Origin: Acidimicrobiaceae bacterium | Lineage (GTDB): Bacteria; Actinomycetota; Acidimicrobiia; Acidimicrobiales; Ilumatobacteraceae | NCBI GenBank assembly: GCA_016722025.1 | Contig: JADKGZ010000013.1 | Span: forward strand, 82,042-146,041 | Length of the DNA: 64,000 bases | Direction: 5' to 3' | Part shown: in pieces, positions 19,170 to 27,256 of the stretch | How positions within the stretch are numbered: the stretch's first letter is position 1 | How the letters are laid out: each line of letters begins with the position of its first letter | Made by a program: the position numbers and the translations under genes | The notes under the pieces: model-generated | Told to the model about the DNA's origin: nothing | What the model saw: only the letters and a program-made list of their open reading frames with translations | The model's database searches: none

Positions 19170-21491
19170 GTGTCACGGCCCTCGCGCGAACAGCTGCTGC
19201 TGCAGGAAGCGCTCCCCGCATACGAAGTGACCGGCGAGCTGGGGCGAGGTGCCTTCGGCGTCGTCTACGGGGCACGACACTCCCGCTTGGGGCGCGAGGT
19301 CGCCATCAAGCAGCTCCCGCGGGCGTTTGCCGCCGACCCAGCCGTGCGCGAACGCTTCGTGGCCGAAGCCCGCATGGTGGCCTCGCTCGACCATCCGCAC
19401 ATCGTGCCGGTGTACGACTTCGTCGACCGCGACGACGGCATCTGCCTGCTCATCATGGAGCGGTGCCAAGGGGCGCTCAGCGACAAGTTCACTGATGAAG
19501 GCCTTGCGACCGACGAAGCATGCGCCGCAGTCCTTGCCTGTTGCGCAGCACTCGACTTCGCGCACGGTCGAGGGCTGCTCCACCGCGACATCAAGCCCGA
19601 GAACCTCATGTTCGACGCAAAGGGGGTGGTGAAGCTCGGCGACTTCGGCATCGCCCGCGCGCTCGACAGCGAGGCGAGGCGCACCGCCACGGGAATGATC
19701 ATCGGCACTCCCGCCTACATGAGCCCAGAGCAGGTGCGGGGCGACACGCTCACACCCGCAAGCGATGTGTACAGCGTCGCCATCATGACCTACGAACTGC
19801 TGACCGGCGCGCTGCCCTTCCCTGAGACCAGCACGGCGACCGGCCTGCTGGCGCATCACCTGGTCACCGAGCCCACTCCGCTCACCACCACGAAGCCAGA
19901 GCTACCCGGCACCATCGGCGCCGTCTTGGACCGCGCCCTGTCCAAAGACCTGACGGTACGTCAAGCCACGGCGCTCGAGTTCGCGACCGACCTCACACGC
20001 GCGTGTGTGCAATCCTTCGGCGCCGGCTGGTTGCGACGACGACGGTTCTCGCTGCACTGGCCGGAGGTGCTGGCCGAGTCGGAGCGAACCGACGCCCAGT
20101 CGGTGCGAACCGGCACGATTCTGGTCCGAGCCGATCCTCGCCGTGACCAACTGATCGGTGCACCGGCTTCGCCGCCGCCGTTCGTACCGCCACCGGCGGC
20201 ATCGCCCCTCGCCGTATCGGCTCCAGCACCGCCACCGCCGCCGCCCCCGCCGGTACCGGCACCGGCACCGGTCACTCCGGCTACCACGCCGCCGACGACG
20301 GTGGCGCGACGCAACCGGGGCGCGGTGATGATCGTCGCGGGAGTGGCAGCAATCGTTGCTCTGGTCGCCGGCACTCAGCTGCTCGGTGGCGACGACGCTG
20401 GTGCACCCCCAGGCACCGACGCTCGCCTCATCACCGAAGCCACCGTTGCAGGAACGATCGACGATTCGAGCGTCGACACTGTTGTAGCCACCGTCGACCT
20501 TCCGAACCCCGCATTGTCCACTCGGCCTGCCGACCTCGACATGACCATCGTCGATTCACCCTGGACACCGTCGCCATGCCCAGAGGACCAGCCGCGGGTG
20601 GCCTGCATCTTCACGGGGGTGACGGTCGACGAGGCGACCGGCGAGATCCAGGCGCCGTACTTCACCGAAGGCTTCACGCCTGAGCTGGAGCCGGCCGGAT
20701 ACCACATGCACTTCTATCTCGACACGGCCGTGGGTGGTGACGAACGCAAGGCCGGGTCGGAGGTTCCCGGCGGCTCGTGGAAGCCGTGGGACGGCCCCAC
20801 CCCGTTCACCTCCTTCGGCGGCGACAACGGCCGCACCGGCTACACCATCGCCGACGCCGAGGCAGCAGGCGCGCGCAACCTGTGCGTGTTGGTGGCCGAC
20901 GAGCTGCAGCAGGTTGTCCCCGACAGCGGAAACTGCGCCCCCATTGCGCACATCTTCGACACCACCACGCTCACCGAGCAGGTCAACCGCTTGTATGGCA
21001 ACTTCATCGGAACCTGCAGCCTTGGCGCCACCTTGATCGTGCCCGATGGTTGGCGCTGGTTCGACTTGTCGAACCAGCCACTCCCTGAGATCGCGGCCTC
21101 GCTGCGCCCCACGCAGTCCGATGAGATGCTGAGCATCCTCGAACGAGTGGTCGATCTCGGTGGGGTGATCTGGGCCGAGGGTCAGGTCGTCGACGACTTC
21201 ATCGTCAACCTCAATGTCGCAATCGTGGAAGCCGACGTCTCGACCGCATCGACTTCGGCGGAGGTCGCCAGCGCGCTCGCCCAGCGCGGCGTCGACACGA
21301 CCGGGGCCACCGATAGGTCCATCGCCGGCAGACCAGTGCTGACCCAGGCGATCGACCAGGGCGCCAGCACCTCCGTCACCTACATGCTTCCCGACTTCGG
21401 CTACGTGATCGCACTGACCCTGGCCCAACCCGAGAGTTCGTTCAGCCCGGAGGACAACGACGCGATCGCGTCGACGGTGCTCGGCTGCTGA
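19170..21491 (+). CDS. Transmembrane serine/threonine protein kinase (PknB-like) with extracellular sensor domain
   Basis: 773 residues, start GTG 19170. The kinase domain is complete (about 20-280): P-loop GRGAFGVVY, VAIK lysine, catalytic HRDIKPENL, DFG, activation-segment TPAYMSPEQ. A Pro-rich linker (about 330-375) precedes one membrane helix (about 383-402). The exported part (about 405-773) is unrecognised: it has a Cys-containing lower half and a C-terminal region resembling alpha/beta adhesin-like or lipoprotein-like folds in composition. FHA domains bind phosphothreonine, and the nearby exporter starts with one, so that exporter is a natural target. It converges with the protease gene (19 bases). 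Confidence 0.88.
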   Translation: MSRPSREQLLLQEALPAYEVTGELGRGAFGVVYGARHSRLGREVAIKQLPRAFAADPAVRERFVAEARMVASLDHPHIVPVYDFVDRDDGICLLIMERCQGALSDKFTDEGLATDEACAAVLACCAALDFAHGRGLLHRDIKPENLMFDAKGVVKLGDFGIARALDSEARRTATGMIIGTPAYMSPEQVRGDTLTPASDVYSVAIMTYELLTGALPFPETSTATGLLAHHLVTEPTPLTTTKPELPGTIGAVLDRALSKDLTVRQATALEFATDLTRACVQSFGAGWLRRRRFSLHWPEVLAESERTDAQSVRTGTILVRADPRRDQLIGAPASPPPFVPPPAASPLAVSAPAPPPPPPPPVPAPAPVTPATTPPTTVARRNRGAVMIVAGVAAIVALVAGTQLLGGDDAGAPPGTDARLITEATVAGTIDDSSVDTVVATVDLPNPALSTRPADLDMTIVDSPWTPSPCPEDQPRVACIFTGVTVDEATGEIQAPYFTEGFTPELEPAGYHMHFYLDTAVGGDERKAGSEVPGGSWKPWDGPTPFTSFGGDNGRTGYTIADAEAAGARNLCVLVADELQQVVPDSGNCAPIAHIFDTTTLTEQVNRLYGNFIGTCSLGATLIVPDGWRWFDLSNQPLPEIAASLRPTQSDEMLSILERVVDLGGVIWAEGQVVDDFIVNLNVAIVEADVSTASTSAEVASALAQRGVDTTGATDRSIAGRPVLTQAIDQGASTSVTYMLPDFGYVIALTLAQPESSFSPEDNDAIASTVLGC

Positions 21492-21510
21492 CACGCCCCA
21501 ATGCGCGGCG

Positions 21511-22405
21511 CTAGCCGCCACGTGCGCGGCGCAGAGTGGTGGCACTCATCACTCTGCTGAGGCGACCCGCCACCTCTGGTGGCGCCGCATTCACCACGTT
21601 GGCTGCCCGCGCCCAGAGCGCCGACTTGACCTGGAAGGGGCGCAGGTCGGGATGCTTCGAACGCACCAACGCGGCCAAGCCGGCAATGTGCGGCGCCGCA
21701 TAGCTGTTGCCGGTGGACACGGTTGTTCCGTGATGCGCCCACAGCACCGGCACATCGATTCCGCGCGAGGAACTCCGTCGGCGGCTCTGGGTTCACGTGA
21801 TAGCGAAACGGGTCGCTACTGAGGTTGCAGGCCACGCTGAGCACCGATGCGAACAGCGAGGGGTAGCTGACCGAGTTCATGTTGTTGGCTGCGGTGACGA
21901 CCAGCGTGTTGCCGAAGTAGGCACGGTCACACAACTCGTGGAACCCGAGTGCGTGTTCGCGGGTGCGGCTGCCCAACGACAGGTTCACCACATCGAAGCC
22001 CTGTTCCACCGCCCACTCCAGCCCACCCAGAAACGCCGCTGCCCTACCGGAGAGACCGGCACCGAGCACCTTCACACTGGTGATGCGCGCCGCAGGGGCC
22101 AAGGAGTGGATGATGCCAGCACAGGCCGTGCCATGCCCGAAGCTGTCGCCATGTGGCGCGTGGTCGGCCACCACCTCACCACCGGCGTCGACGGTGAACG
22201 CAACCGCCGCATCGGCGTCGACGCAACCCTGCAGCGACGGGTGATCGGCATCGATTCCACTGTCGATCACCGCCACCCGCACACCGGTTCCGTCGGCATT
22301 GCCGAACACCCATTCGTGGGTCAGGTCGTCGAGCGTGATGGCGGAGGGCAAGCGCAGCATCATCGAATCGCGACTCCACGCGGGTCGCTGTGTTGGTGGC
22401 GTCAT
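21511..22405 (-). pseudogene. Subtilisin-like S8 serine protease, frameshifted
   Basis: About 298 residues when two frames are joined. Frame one (from ATG 22405) carries the catalytic Asp in AVIDSGID (residue 48), His in DSFGHGTACAGI (residue 91) and the oxyanion-hole Asn in VVTAANNMNS. Frame two (to the TAG at 21511) carries the Ser in STGNSYAAPHIAGLAAL. The shift lies at about 21762-21767 in a CG tract; restoring one CG gives the smooth reading FLARGIDVPVLW. No signal peptide, so it is probably cytoplasmic or exporter-associated. Its ATG overlaps the stop of the exporter gene by four bases, so it is probably the leader- or product-processing protease of the peptide cluster. Real lesion or sequence error is undecided. 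Confidence 0.8.
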
Positions 22406-24198
22406 GTCATGACCTCGATGAAACGGGCCACCTCCGCGTAGCGAGCCGGATCACGCCGGGCCAGCGATGCGAGTAGAACCGTCAGTCGTTCCGGCGCCGG
22501 AGGCTCCCATGCCGGTAGGAGCTCCGCGAGTGCCGCGGCGGCAACCTCGGCCAGCAGCGACGTCGTCTCCACATCGTCGAAGGAGAACGCGCCACCGACG
22601 GCGTCGACCAGTTCGAGCACTCCTCTGGCTTCCTCCGCCACACACGGAACCGCCAGGACGGAAACGGGGGTCGACACTGCGCCACCCGCGCCGACGTTGT
22701 CGACGTCGTCGGGCCGAGGCTGAATGGCGGCCGGCTGGCCGGATGCGAAGACGAACCCGGCGATGCCGGCTCGCTTGCGGCGTACCCCCACGGCGACCGT
22801 CGCCTCGGCGTGGCCGTACGCAGCGGCCACCACGAAGACGTCGTCCTCGGCGGCCAACAACCAGCCGCGATCTGCACCGGTGGCCTCGACTGCGGCCTGC
22901 ACGATCGCATGCAGCGTGGGTCGGGCGGGAATCACTGTTCGACCTTCGGGGGCGCGAACATCGCCATCGTCCGGCGCGGTCCGCGCGTCGATGGTGGCGG
23001 CAGCGCCGCTCCGCGGGGCGGCGACTTCGGGTGTGCCAGCGTCGCGACCGATCCGCGTTGCTGAGCGGGGTGGCGCATCAGCCGGCGCGGCCCGCAGTCG
23101 ATCGGCAAGAGCTGGATCGGTGGCGGCGATCACCCGCAATGCTTCCGACGAGAGGTGCATCAGGTCGAGCGGCTCCAGCGCACGGAGTGACGCAGTGGGC
23201 GGTGCGCCGAGCGCCGCCAGCACGCCGAACGCATCGCCAGGACCCAACTCGCCACTGGCCACCGCGCCCATGGCCGAGACGGTGACCACTTCGGCCCGGC
23301 CCGCAGTGACCAGCATGATCCCATCGCCTTCGTCGACACTGCGACCGGCCTCGACTGCGAACGGCACCATCGCAGCGACAGCTCGCTCGATGACGGTGGC
23401 GGGGGCCTCCACGAAGAAGGGCATTCTTCGGAGTGCCGCGATCAGGTCGATCGGCTCCGGTTGCGGCACAGGCTGGCCGGTCTGCTCTGCCCACAGGCGC
23501 GCATAGACGCCCCCGCGACGGATCAGCTGGTCGTGAGTGCCCCGCTCGGCGAGACGCCCGTCCACCACGACCAGAATCGAGTCGTAGTCGGTGATCGACG
23601 CCAGGCGGTGCGTCACGGCGATCACGGTGCGGCCGACAGCGATTCGACGCAGTGTGTCGTTGATCTGCCGCTCGGTGGCCGGGTCGAGGGCCGAGGTGGC
23701 CTCGTCCAGCAGGAGAAGCCTGGGGTTCCGCAGCAGGGCTCGCGCGATGGCAACCCTCTGGCGTTGACCGCCGGACAGATTCGCACCGCCCTCACCCACC
23801 AGGGTGTCCCATCCACGTGGCAGGGTGGCGACGAAACCGTCGACTTCCGCGGCGGCTGCGGCTGCCTGAATCTCGGCATCGGTGGCGCCAGGCCGGCCGA
23901 GTGCGATGTTCTCGCGCAAGGTCGCATCAAAGAGGAACGAGTCCTGGAACACGACACCCAGTTGCTCTCGCCACGAACGCAACGACCCCGACCGCAGGTC
24001 GACGCCGTCGATCAAGATGGCACCCTCGTCGGGCTCGTAGAGCCGCATCAGGAGGCGCAGAACCGTGCTCTTCCCCGATCCGGAGGGCCCCACAACCGCC
24101 ACCCGCGACCCGACCGGAATCGTCGCGTCGAAGTCATCGAGCGCGCGGTGCTCCGTGTCGTACGACATGCCCAGTGCGGCCAAGCGCAGCTCGCGTGA
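22402..24198 (-). CDS. ABC exporter, C-terminal half: NBD, cyclic-nucleotide-binding-like and GAF domains (continues 24134-26194 after a frameshift)
   Basis: About 598 residues that continue the reading of the upstream half in a different frame. The ATPase domain comes first (about 1-235): Walker A GPSGSGKST, Q-loop FQDSFLF, signature LSGGQRQR, Walker B LLLLDEATSALD, switch HRL. Next is a CRP-like cyclic-nucleotide-binding-type domain (about 240-365, with VPFAVEAGRSVDEGD and LGPGDAFGVLAALG), then a linker and a GAF domain (about 420-560). The break at about 24192-24195 is repaired by one extra CG, giving LITRELRLAALG. Two regulatory domains after the NBD are unusual and suggest that a small ligand gates transport. 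The 3' end overlaps the protease start. Confidence 0.82.
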   Translation of the reverse strand, partial: SRELRLAALGMSYDTEHRALDDFDATIPVGSRVAVVGPSGSGKSTVLRLLMRLYEPDEGAILIDGVDLRSGSLRSWREQLGVVFQDSFLFDATLRENIALGRPGATDAEIQAAAAAAEVDGFVATLPRGWDTLVGEGGANLSGGQRQRVAIARALLRNPRLLLLDEATSALDPATERQINDTLRRIAVGRTVIAVTHRLASITDYDSILVVVDGRLAERGTHDQLIRRGGVYARLWAEQTGQPVPQPEPIDLIAALRRMPFFVEAPATVIERAVAAMVPFAVEAGRSVDEGDGIMLVTAGRAEVVTVSAMGAVASGELGPGDAFGVLAALGAPPTASLRALEPLDLMHLSSEALRVIAATDPALADRLRAAPADAPPRSATRIGRDAGTPEVAAPRSGAAATIDARTAPDDGDVRAPEGRTVIPARPTLHAIVQAAVEATGADRGWLLAAEDDVFVVAAAYGHAEATVAVGVRRKRAGIAGFVFASGQPAAIQPRPDDVDNVGAGGAVSTPVSVLAVPCVAEEARGVLELVDAVGGAFSFDDVETTSLLAEVAAAALAELLPAWEPPAPERLTVLLASLARRDPARYAEVARFIEVMT

Positions 24199-26194
24199 TC
24201 AGCGGTACCGGGCCCAGGTGGGGTGCTTCCGGTTCAGTTGCCTCATCGATCACTTCGTTGATGCGCACCAACGAACCCATCGACGCTTGCACGTCCTGGC
24301 TCAGTGAAACCAGCACGGTGACCGGCGACAGCACCTCGCCCATGATCGACAAGAAAGCCACGAGACCCCCGGTCGTGAACTCACCTTCCAGGATCAACCA
24401 GCTCCCGAAACCCAAGACGCCCAGCCGCAAGATGGTGACGATGAGGTTCACCGACAAGCCGAACAACCCGCCCCACATGGTGAGGCGCCGCGTCGAGCGG
24501 AACAACCGATCGCTCTGCTGGGCGAATCGGCGGCGCTCGCGGTCGGCGAGGCCGAACATCTTGACGACCGGGATCGCCCGATAGTTCTCGGCAGCCACCG
24601 AGAGCAGCGCACTGCTCTGCTCCTGCACCGCAACCGAGCGCACCATTGCACCGTTCGCCATCGATCGATAGACCACACCCACCAAGGGCGCTGCGACCAA
24701 CACCACCAGGCCGAGCCAGAGGTTCAGCGACAGCATGATGACGGCGCTGGTGATGAGGGAAACGAGCTGGAACACCCCCTGGCCGATGGCCTGCGACAGG
24801 CCGGACTCCACCACACGAACGTCACCGAAGAGCCGCGACAGCACGTCGCCCTGGGGATGCGCCGCGAACCAAGGCTCTGGCATCACCTGCACTCTGTCGA
24901 AGATCGCCTGGCGGATGTCGCGCGTGACGGCATTCGACACCCACGCGGTTTGATAGGCCTGCCGCACCCCGGCAACCAGAGAGACGACGAACGCGGCCCC
25001 CAGCGCGAGCAGCAGGGTGAGCACCTGTGAGAACTCACCACTCGGCAACGCCGAGTCGAAGAGCCGTTTCGTGACGAACGGGAAGGCGGCCACGAATGCG
25101 AGGCTCAGCAGCATGTACCCGAAGATCTCCACCTGCCGCAGCTTGTACGGCCGCAGGTAGCGCAACGACAGCTTGAGGAACTCGCCCGTCTTCACGTCGC
25201 TGCCACCCGACGCCAGCTTGCGACGCCACACCTGCTCGAGCTGCCCCAGCGACGGGCCGTACACCTCTCGCACGGTCTCGTCGCCGCGGCCCGCAGGCGC
25301 CGCAAACACCCGCATGAATGCATCGATGCCTTCACGCGCGATGAGGAAGCGCACGAAGGAGACCGCCATCGCTGCTCGTTCCTCACCATCGGCCTGTTCC
25401 AGTGGAGGCAGCGGTCGCCCTGACAGATCGCCCTCGGGGGCACCCGCCCGGTGCAGCCCGTAGCCTTCGATCAGCAACTGCAGGTCTGCCGATGCGGGGA
25501 ACGCGGCTCCGAACATCAGAGCCAGCACTCGATGCGGTGGTTCTGGCGGCGACTCGGGCGAGACCACCACCCACGCTTCGGCACCACCATCCGCGATCAT
25601 GGCGCCCCCGGCCACCAGCTCCACACCATCGTGAAAGGGATCGATCAGATGCACGATCGGTACGGAGCCCCACGGTTCCGAACCGAAACCCGCCAGCGTG
25701 GAGCGGGCACGTCGGGCGACGGCCGCATACGACGTGGCAATCCGCTCGCCATGTGAGCCGGGCGCGAAGCGCACCTCCACCGCCTCAGTGCGAACCACTC
25801 CTGCCGTCGCCTGCGGTGGGCGGCCCGATGACGGACCGAGCTGCGGCGGGCTCGTCTCGTCGGCCTGGGGCAGCGCAGGAGCCGGCAGCGGCGCAGGAGC
25901 CGGCGCCACCACCCTCAGGGTCGCGCTGCCGAAGCGCAGCTCGTCACCGGGTTGGAGCGCAACGGCCGAACCGATGCGCTCGTCGCCACGAAACGTGCCG
26001 TTCGAGCTGCCAAGGTCGGTGGCGAGCAGCACAGGGCCAGAGCCGTCGAGCTGCAGGTGACGACCGGAAATGGTGCCGTCGGCCACGAGCACGTCGCCCG
26101 ACTCACGACCGATCACCAGCACGCCGCTCACTTTGATCCGACGTTCGCCGCCGGCATCGACGATCACCACCTCGTGGGAAGTACGACCGCTCAC
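24134..26194 (-). CDS. ABC exporter, N-terminal half: FHA, degenerate gluzincin-like domain and ABC transmembrane domain
   Basis: About 665 meaningful residues before the frame breaks near 24195; the last ~20 codons are out of frame. An FHA domain leads (about 1-85: VLVIGRESGDVLVADGTISGRHLQL, LGSSNGTF). A Pro-rich linker precedes a region (about 125-325) that looks like an M1/MA-type gluzincin peptidase without its HExxH (LIEGYGLHRAG and the C-terminal FVRFLIAREG ... REVYGPSLGQLEQVWRRKL pattern). Six membrane helices of an ABC exporter follow (about 345-640). Joined with 22402-24198 it is a ~1260-residue half-transporter that should homodimerise. Its likely cargo is the modified peptides encoded at 28.7-29.7 kb. 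Confidence 0.8.
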   Translation of the reverse strand: MSGRTSHEVVIVDAGGERRIKVSGVLVIGRESGDVLVADGTISGRHLQLDGSGPVLLATDLGSSNGTFRGDERIGSAVALQPGDELRFGSATLRVVAPAPAPLPAPALPQADETSPPQLGPSSGRPPQATAGVVRTEAVEVRFAPGSHGERIATSYAAVARRARSTLAGFGSEPWGSVPIVHLIDPFHDGVELVAGGAMIADGGAEAWVVVSPESPPEPPHRVLALMFGAAFPASADLQLLIEGYGLHRAGAPEGDLSGRPLPPLEQADGEERAAMAVSFVRFLIAREGIDAFMRVFAAPAGRGDETVREVYGPSLGQLEQVWRRKLASGGSDVKTGEFLKLSLRYLRPYKLRQVEIFGYMLLSLAFVAAFPFVTKRLFDSALPSGEFSQVLTLLLALGAAFVVSLVAGVRQAYQTAWVSNAVTRDIRQAIFDRVQVMPEPWFAAHPQGDVLSRLFGDVRVVESGLSQAIGQGVFQLVSLITSAVIMLSLNLWLGLVVLVAAPLVGVVYRSMANGAMVRSVAVQEQSSALLSVAAENYRAIPVVKMFGLADRERRRFAQQSDRLFRSTRRLTMWGGLFGLSVNLIVTILRLGVLGFGSWLILEGEFTTGGLVAFLSIMGEVLSPVTVLVSLSQDVQASMGSLVRINEVIDEATEPEAPHLGPVPLITRAALGRTGHVVRHGAPRAR

Positions 26195-26287
26195 AGGTCC
26201 TCCGATTCGTCGTCGATGTTCATCGTGTAACCCTTCCTCCAGTGCGTCGTCTCGTTACCCGGGAATCCATCCACGAGGACGCAACGA
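26195..26287. promoter_or_regulatory. Divergent intergenic region between exporter and 78-residue peptide gene
   Basis: 93 bases separating the exporter (minus) from the small peptide gene (plus), so promoters for both should lie here. The plus-strand gene has a GAGGA ribosome-binding site about seven bases before its ATG. I cannot pick out confident -35/-10 elements. Confidence 0.4.
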
Positions 26288-26524
26288 ATGAACACTTCAG
26301 CGGATGCGGCCGAGCGGCTGCTCGACAAGGTGCGGGGCTTCGCGGCCGGGCTCGAACCCGATGAGCGTGAGCTGTTCGCCGCGCTGGTGGGCCCGGGTGT
26401 GGCGCTGGCGCATCGCGAGCTCGACGATGTGGAGGGTTTCGCGGCCACATGGGAACCACGGCGCCTGCCCGACCACCTGGCGGCGATGCTGCGCGAGCAC
26501 GACGTGCACGTCGTGGGGCTCTGA
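26288..26524 (+). CDS. Small peptide sharing the GFA motif of the neighbouring RiPP-like precursors
   Basis: 78 residues, no Cys, not recognised. An N-terminal helical part (about 5-45) ends in ELDDVEGFA at residues 44-52. The three candidate precursors at 28.7-29.7 kb have DDVIGFAM, NDVSGFAM and AEVEGFGM at almost the same residue number (50-55). A short charged C-terminus follows (RRLPDHLAAMLREHDVHVVGL). It could be a Cys-less paralogue, a carrier/inhibitor that competes for the maturase, or an unrelated helical protein. Transcribed opposite to the rest of the cluster and convergent with the sigma gene (19 bases). Confidence 0.6.
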   Translation: MNTSADAAERLLDKVRGFAAGLEPDERELFAALVGPGVALAHRELDDVEGFAATWEPRRLPDHLAAMLREHDVHVVGL

Positions 26525-26543
26525 GCCACTCGCCGCGTGGTGC

Positions 26544-27182
26544 TCACGTTGCGGCTCCAGCCTGCAGCAGCTGCTGTTGCACCAGCGCCCCACGAAGACG
26601 GGCACGTGCTCGGTGCAGCACCACCTTCGCGTTCCCGTAGCTGATCCCGAGCGCGGCGGCCACCTCCTCGGGACCGAACCCAAGATGCACCACCAACGAC
26701 AACGCAGCAGCATCGCGAGGTGAGAGCGCGGCGAGCCCTTCGTGGATGGCATCAGCGAGTGCGCGCAGTTCCGTCACCACATCTGGGCCCGCCTCCACGC
26801 TCGGCCGGCCGTGTTGGAACTCGTCGTCCAACGGCTCCAAGGCCATTCGGCTGCGTGCTCGCAAGTCGTCGATCGCGACGTTGCGAGCGATCTGAAAGAT
26901 CCACGGGCGGAACTGACCCGGGTCGTGCAGTGTGCCCAGCTTGGCGAGTGCACGAGTGAAGGTCTCCTGCACCAGATCCCGCTGCCGTTCGGCATCGTGC
27001 ACGTTGTCGGACAGCGCTCGCCTGACCGCTGCTGCGTGCCGCACGTAGAGCTTGGAAAACGCCTCTGAAGAGCCATCGAGTGCGGCACGAACCAGGAGCT
27101 CGTCGCCGACGCCGTGCACGTCCAACTTGTTCCGGTTCTCCACGTGAACGCCGTCCTTCTCGTCCGTCGCGTTGCGTGGCAC
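26544..27182 (-). CDS. ECF-type RNA polymerase sigma factor of the peptide cluster
   Basis: 212 residues. Region 2 spans about 40-110 (LYVRHAAAVRRALSDNVHD ... QETFTRALAKLGTLHDPGQFRPWIFQIARNVAIDDLRAR) and region 4 about 150-205 (LSPRDAAALSLVVHLGFGPEEVAAALGISYGNAKVVLHRARARLRGAL). It lies 74 bases downstream of the radical SAM gene in the same direction and is not followed by an anti-sigma gene, unlike the sigma factor at 5 kb. It may drive the peptide operon; the membrane kinase is a possible upstream signal. Confidence 0.85.
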   Translation of the reverse strand: MPRNATDEKDGVHVENRNKLDVHGVGDELLVRAALDGSSEAFSKLYVRHAAAVRRALSDNVHDAERQRDLVQETFTRALAKLGTLHDPGQFRPWIFQIARNVAIDDLRARSRMALEPLDDEFQHGRPSVEAGPDVVTELRALADAIHEGLAALSPRDAAALSLVVHLGFGPEEVAAALGISYGNAKVVLHRARARLRGALVQQQLLQAGAAT

Positions 27183-27256
27183 CGGTGTACGACCAGCGCG
27201 TCAGCACTCGCGTTAGCTGGCAACTGCCAGCCGTGGGAACTGCCTTCTTGCGCGCG

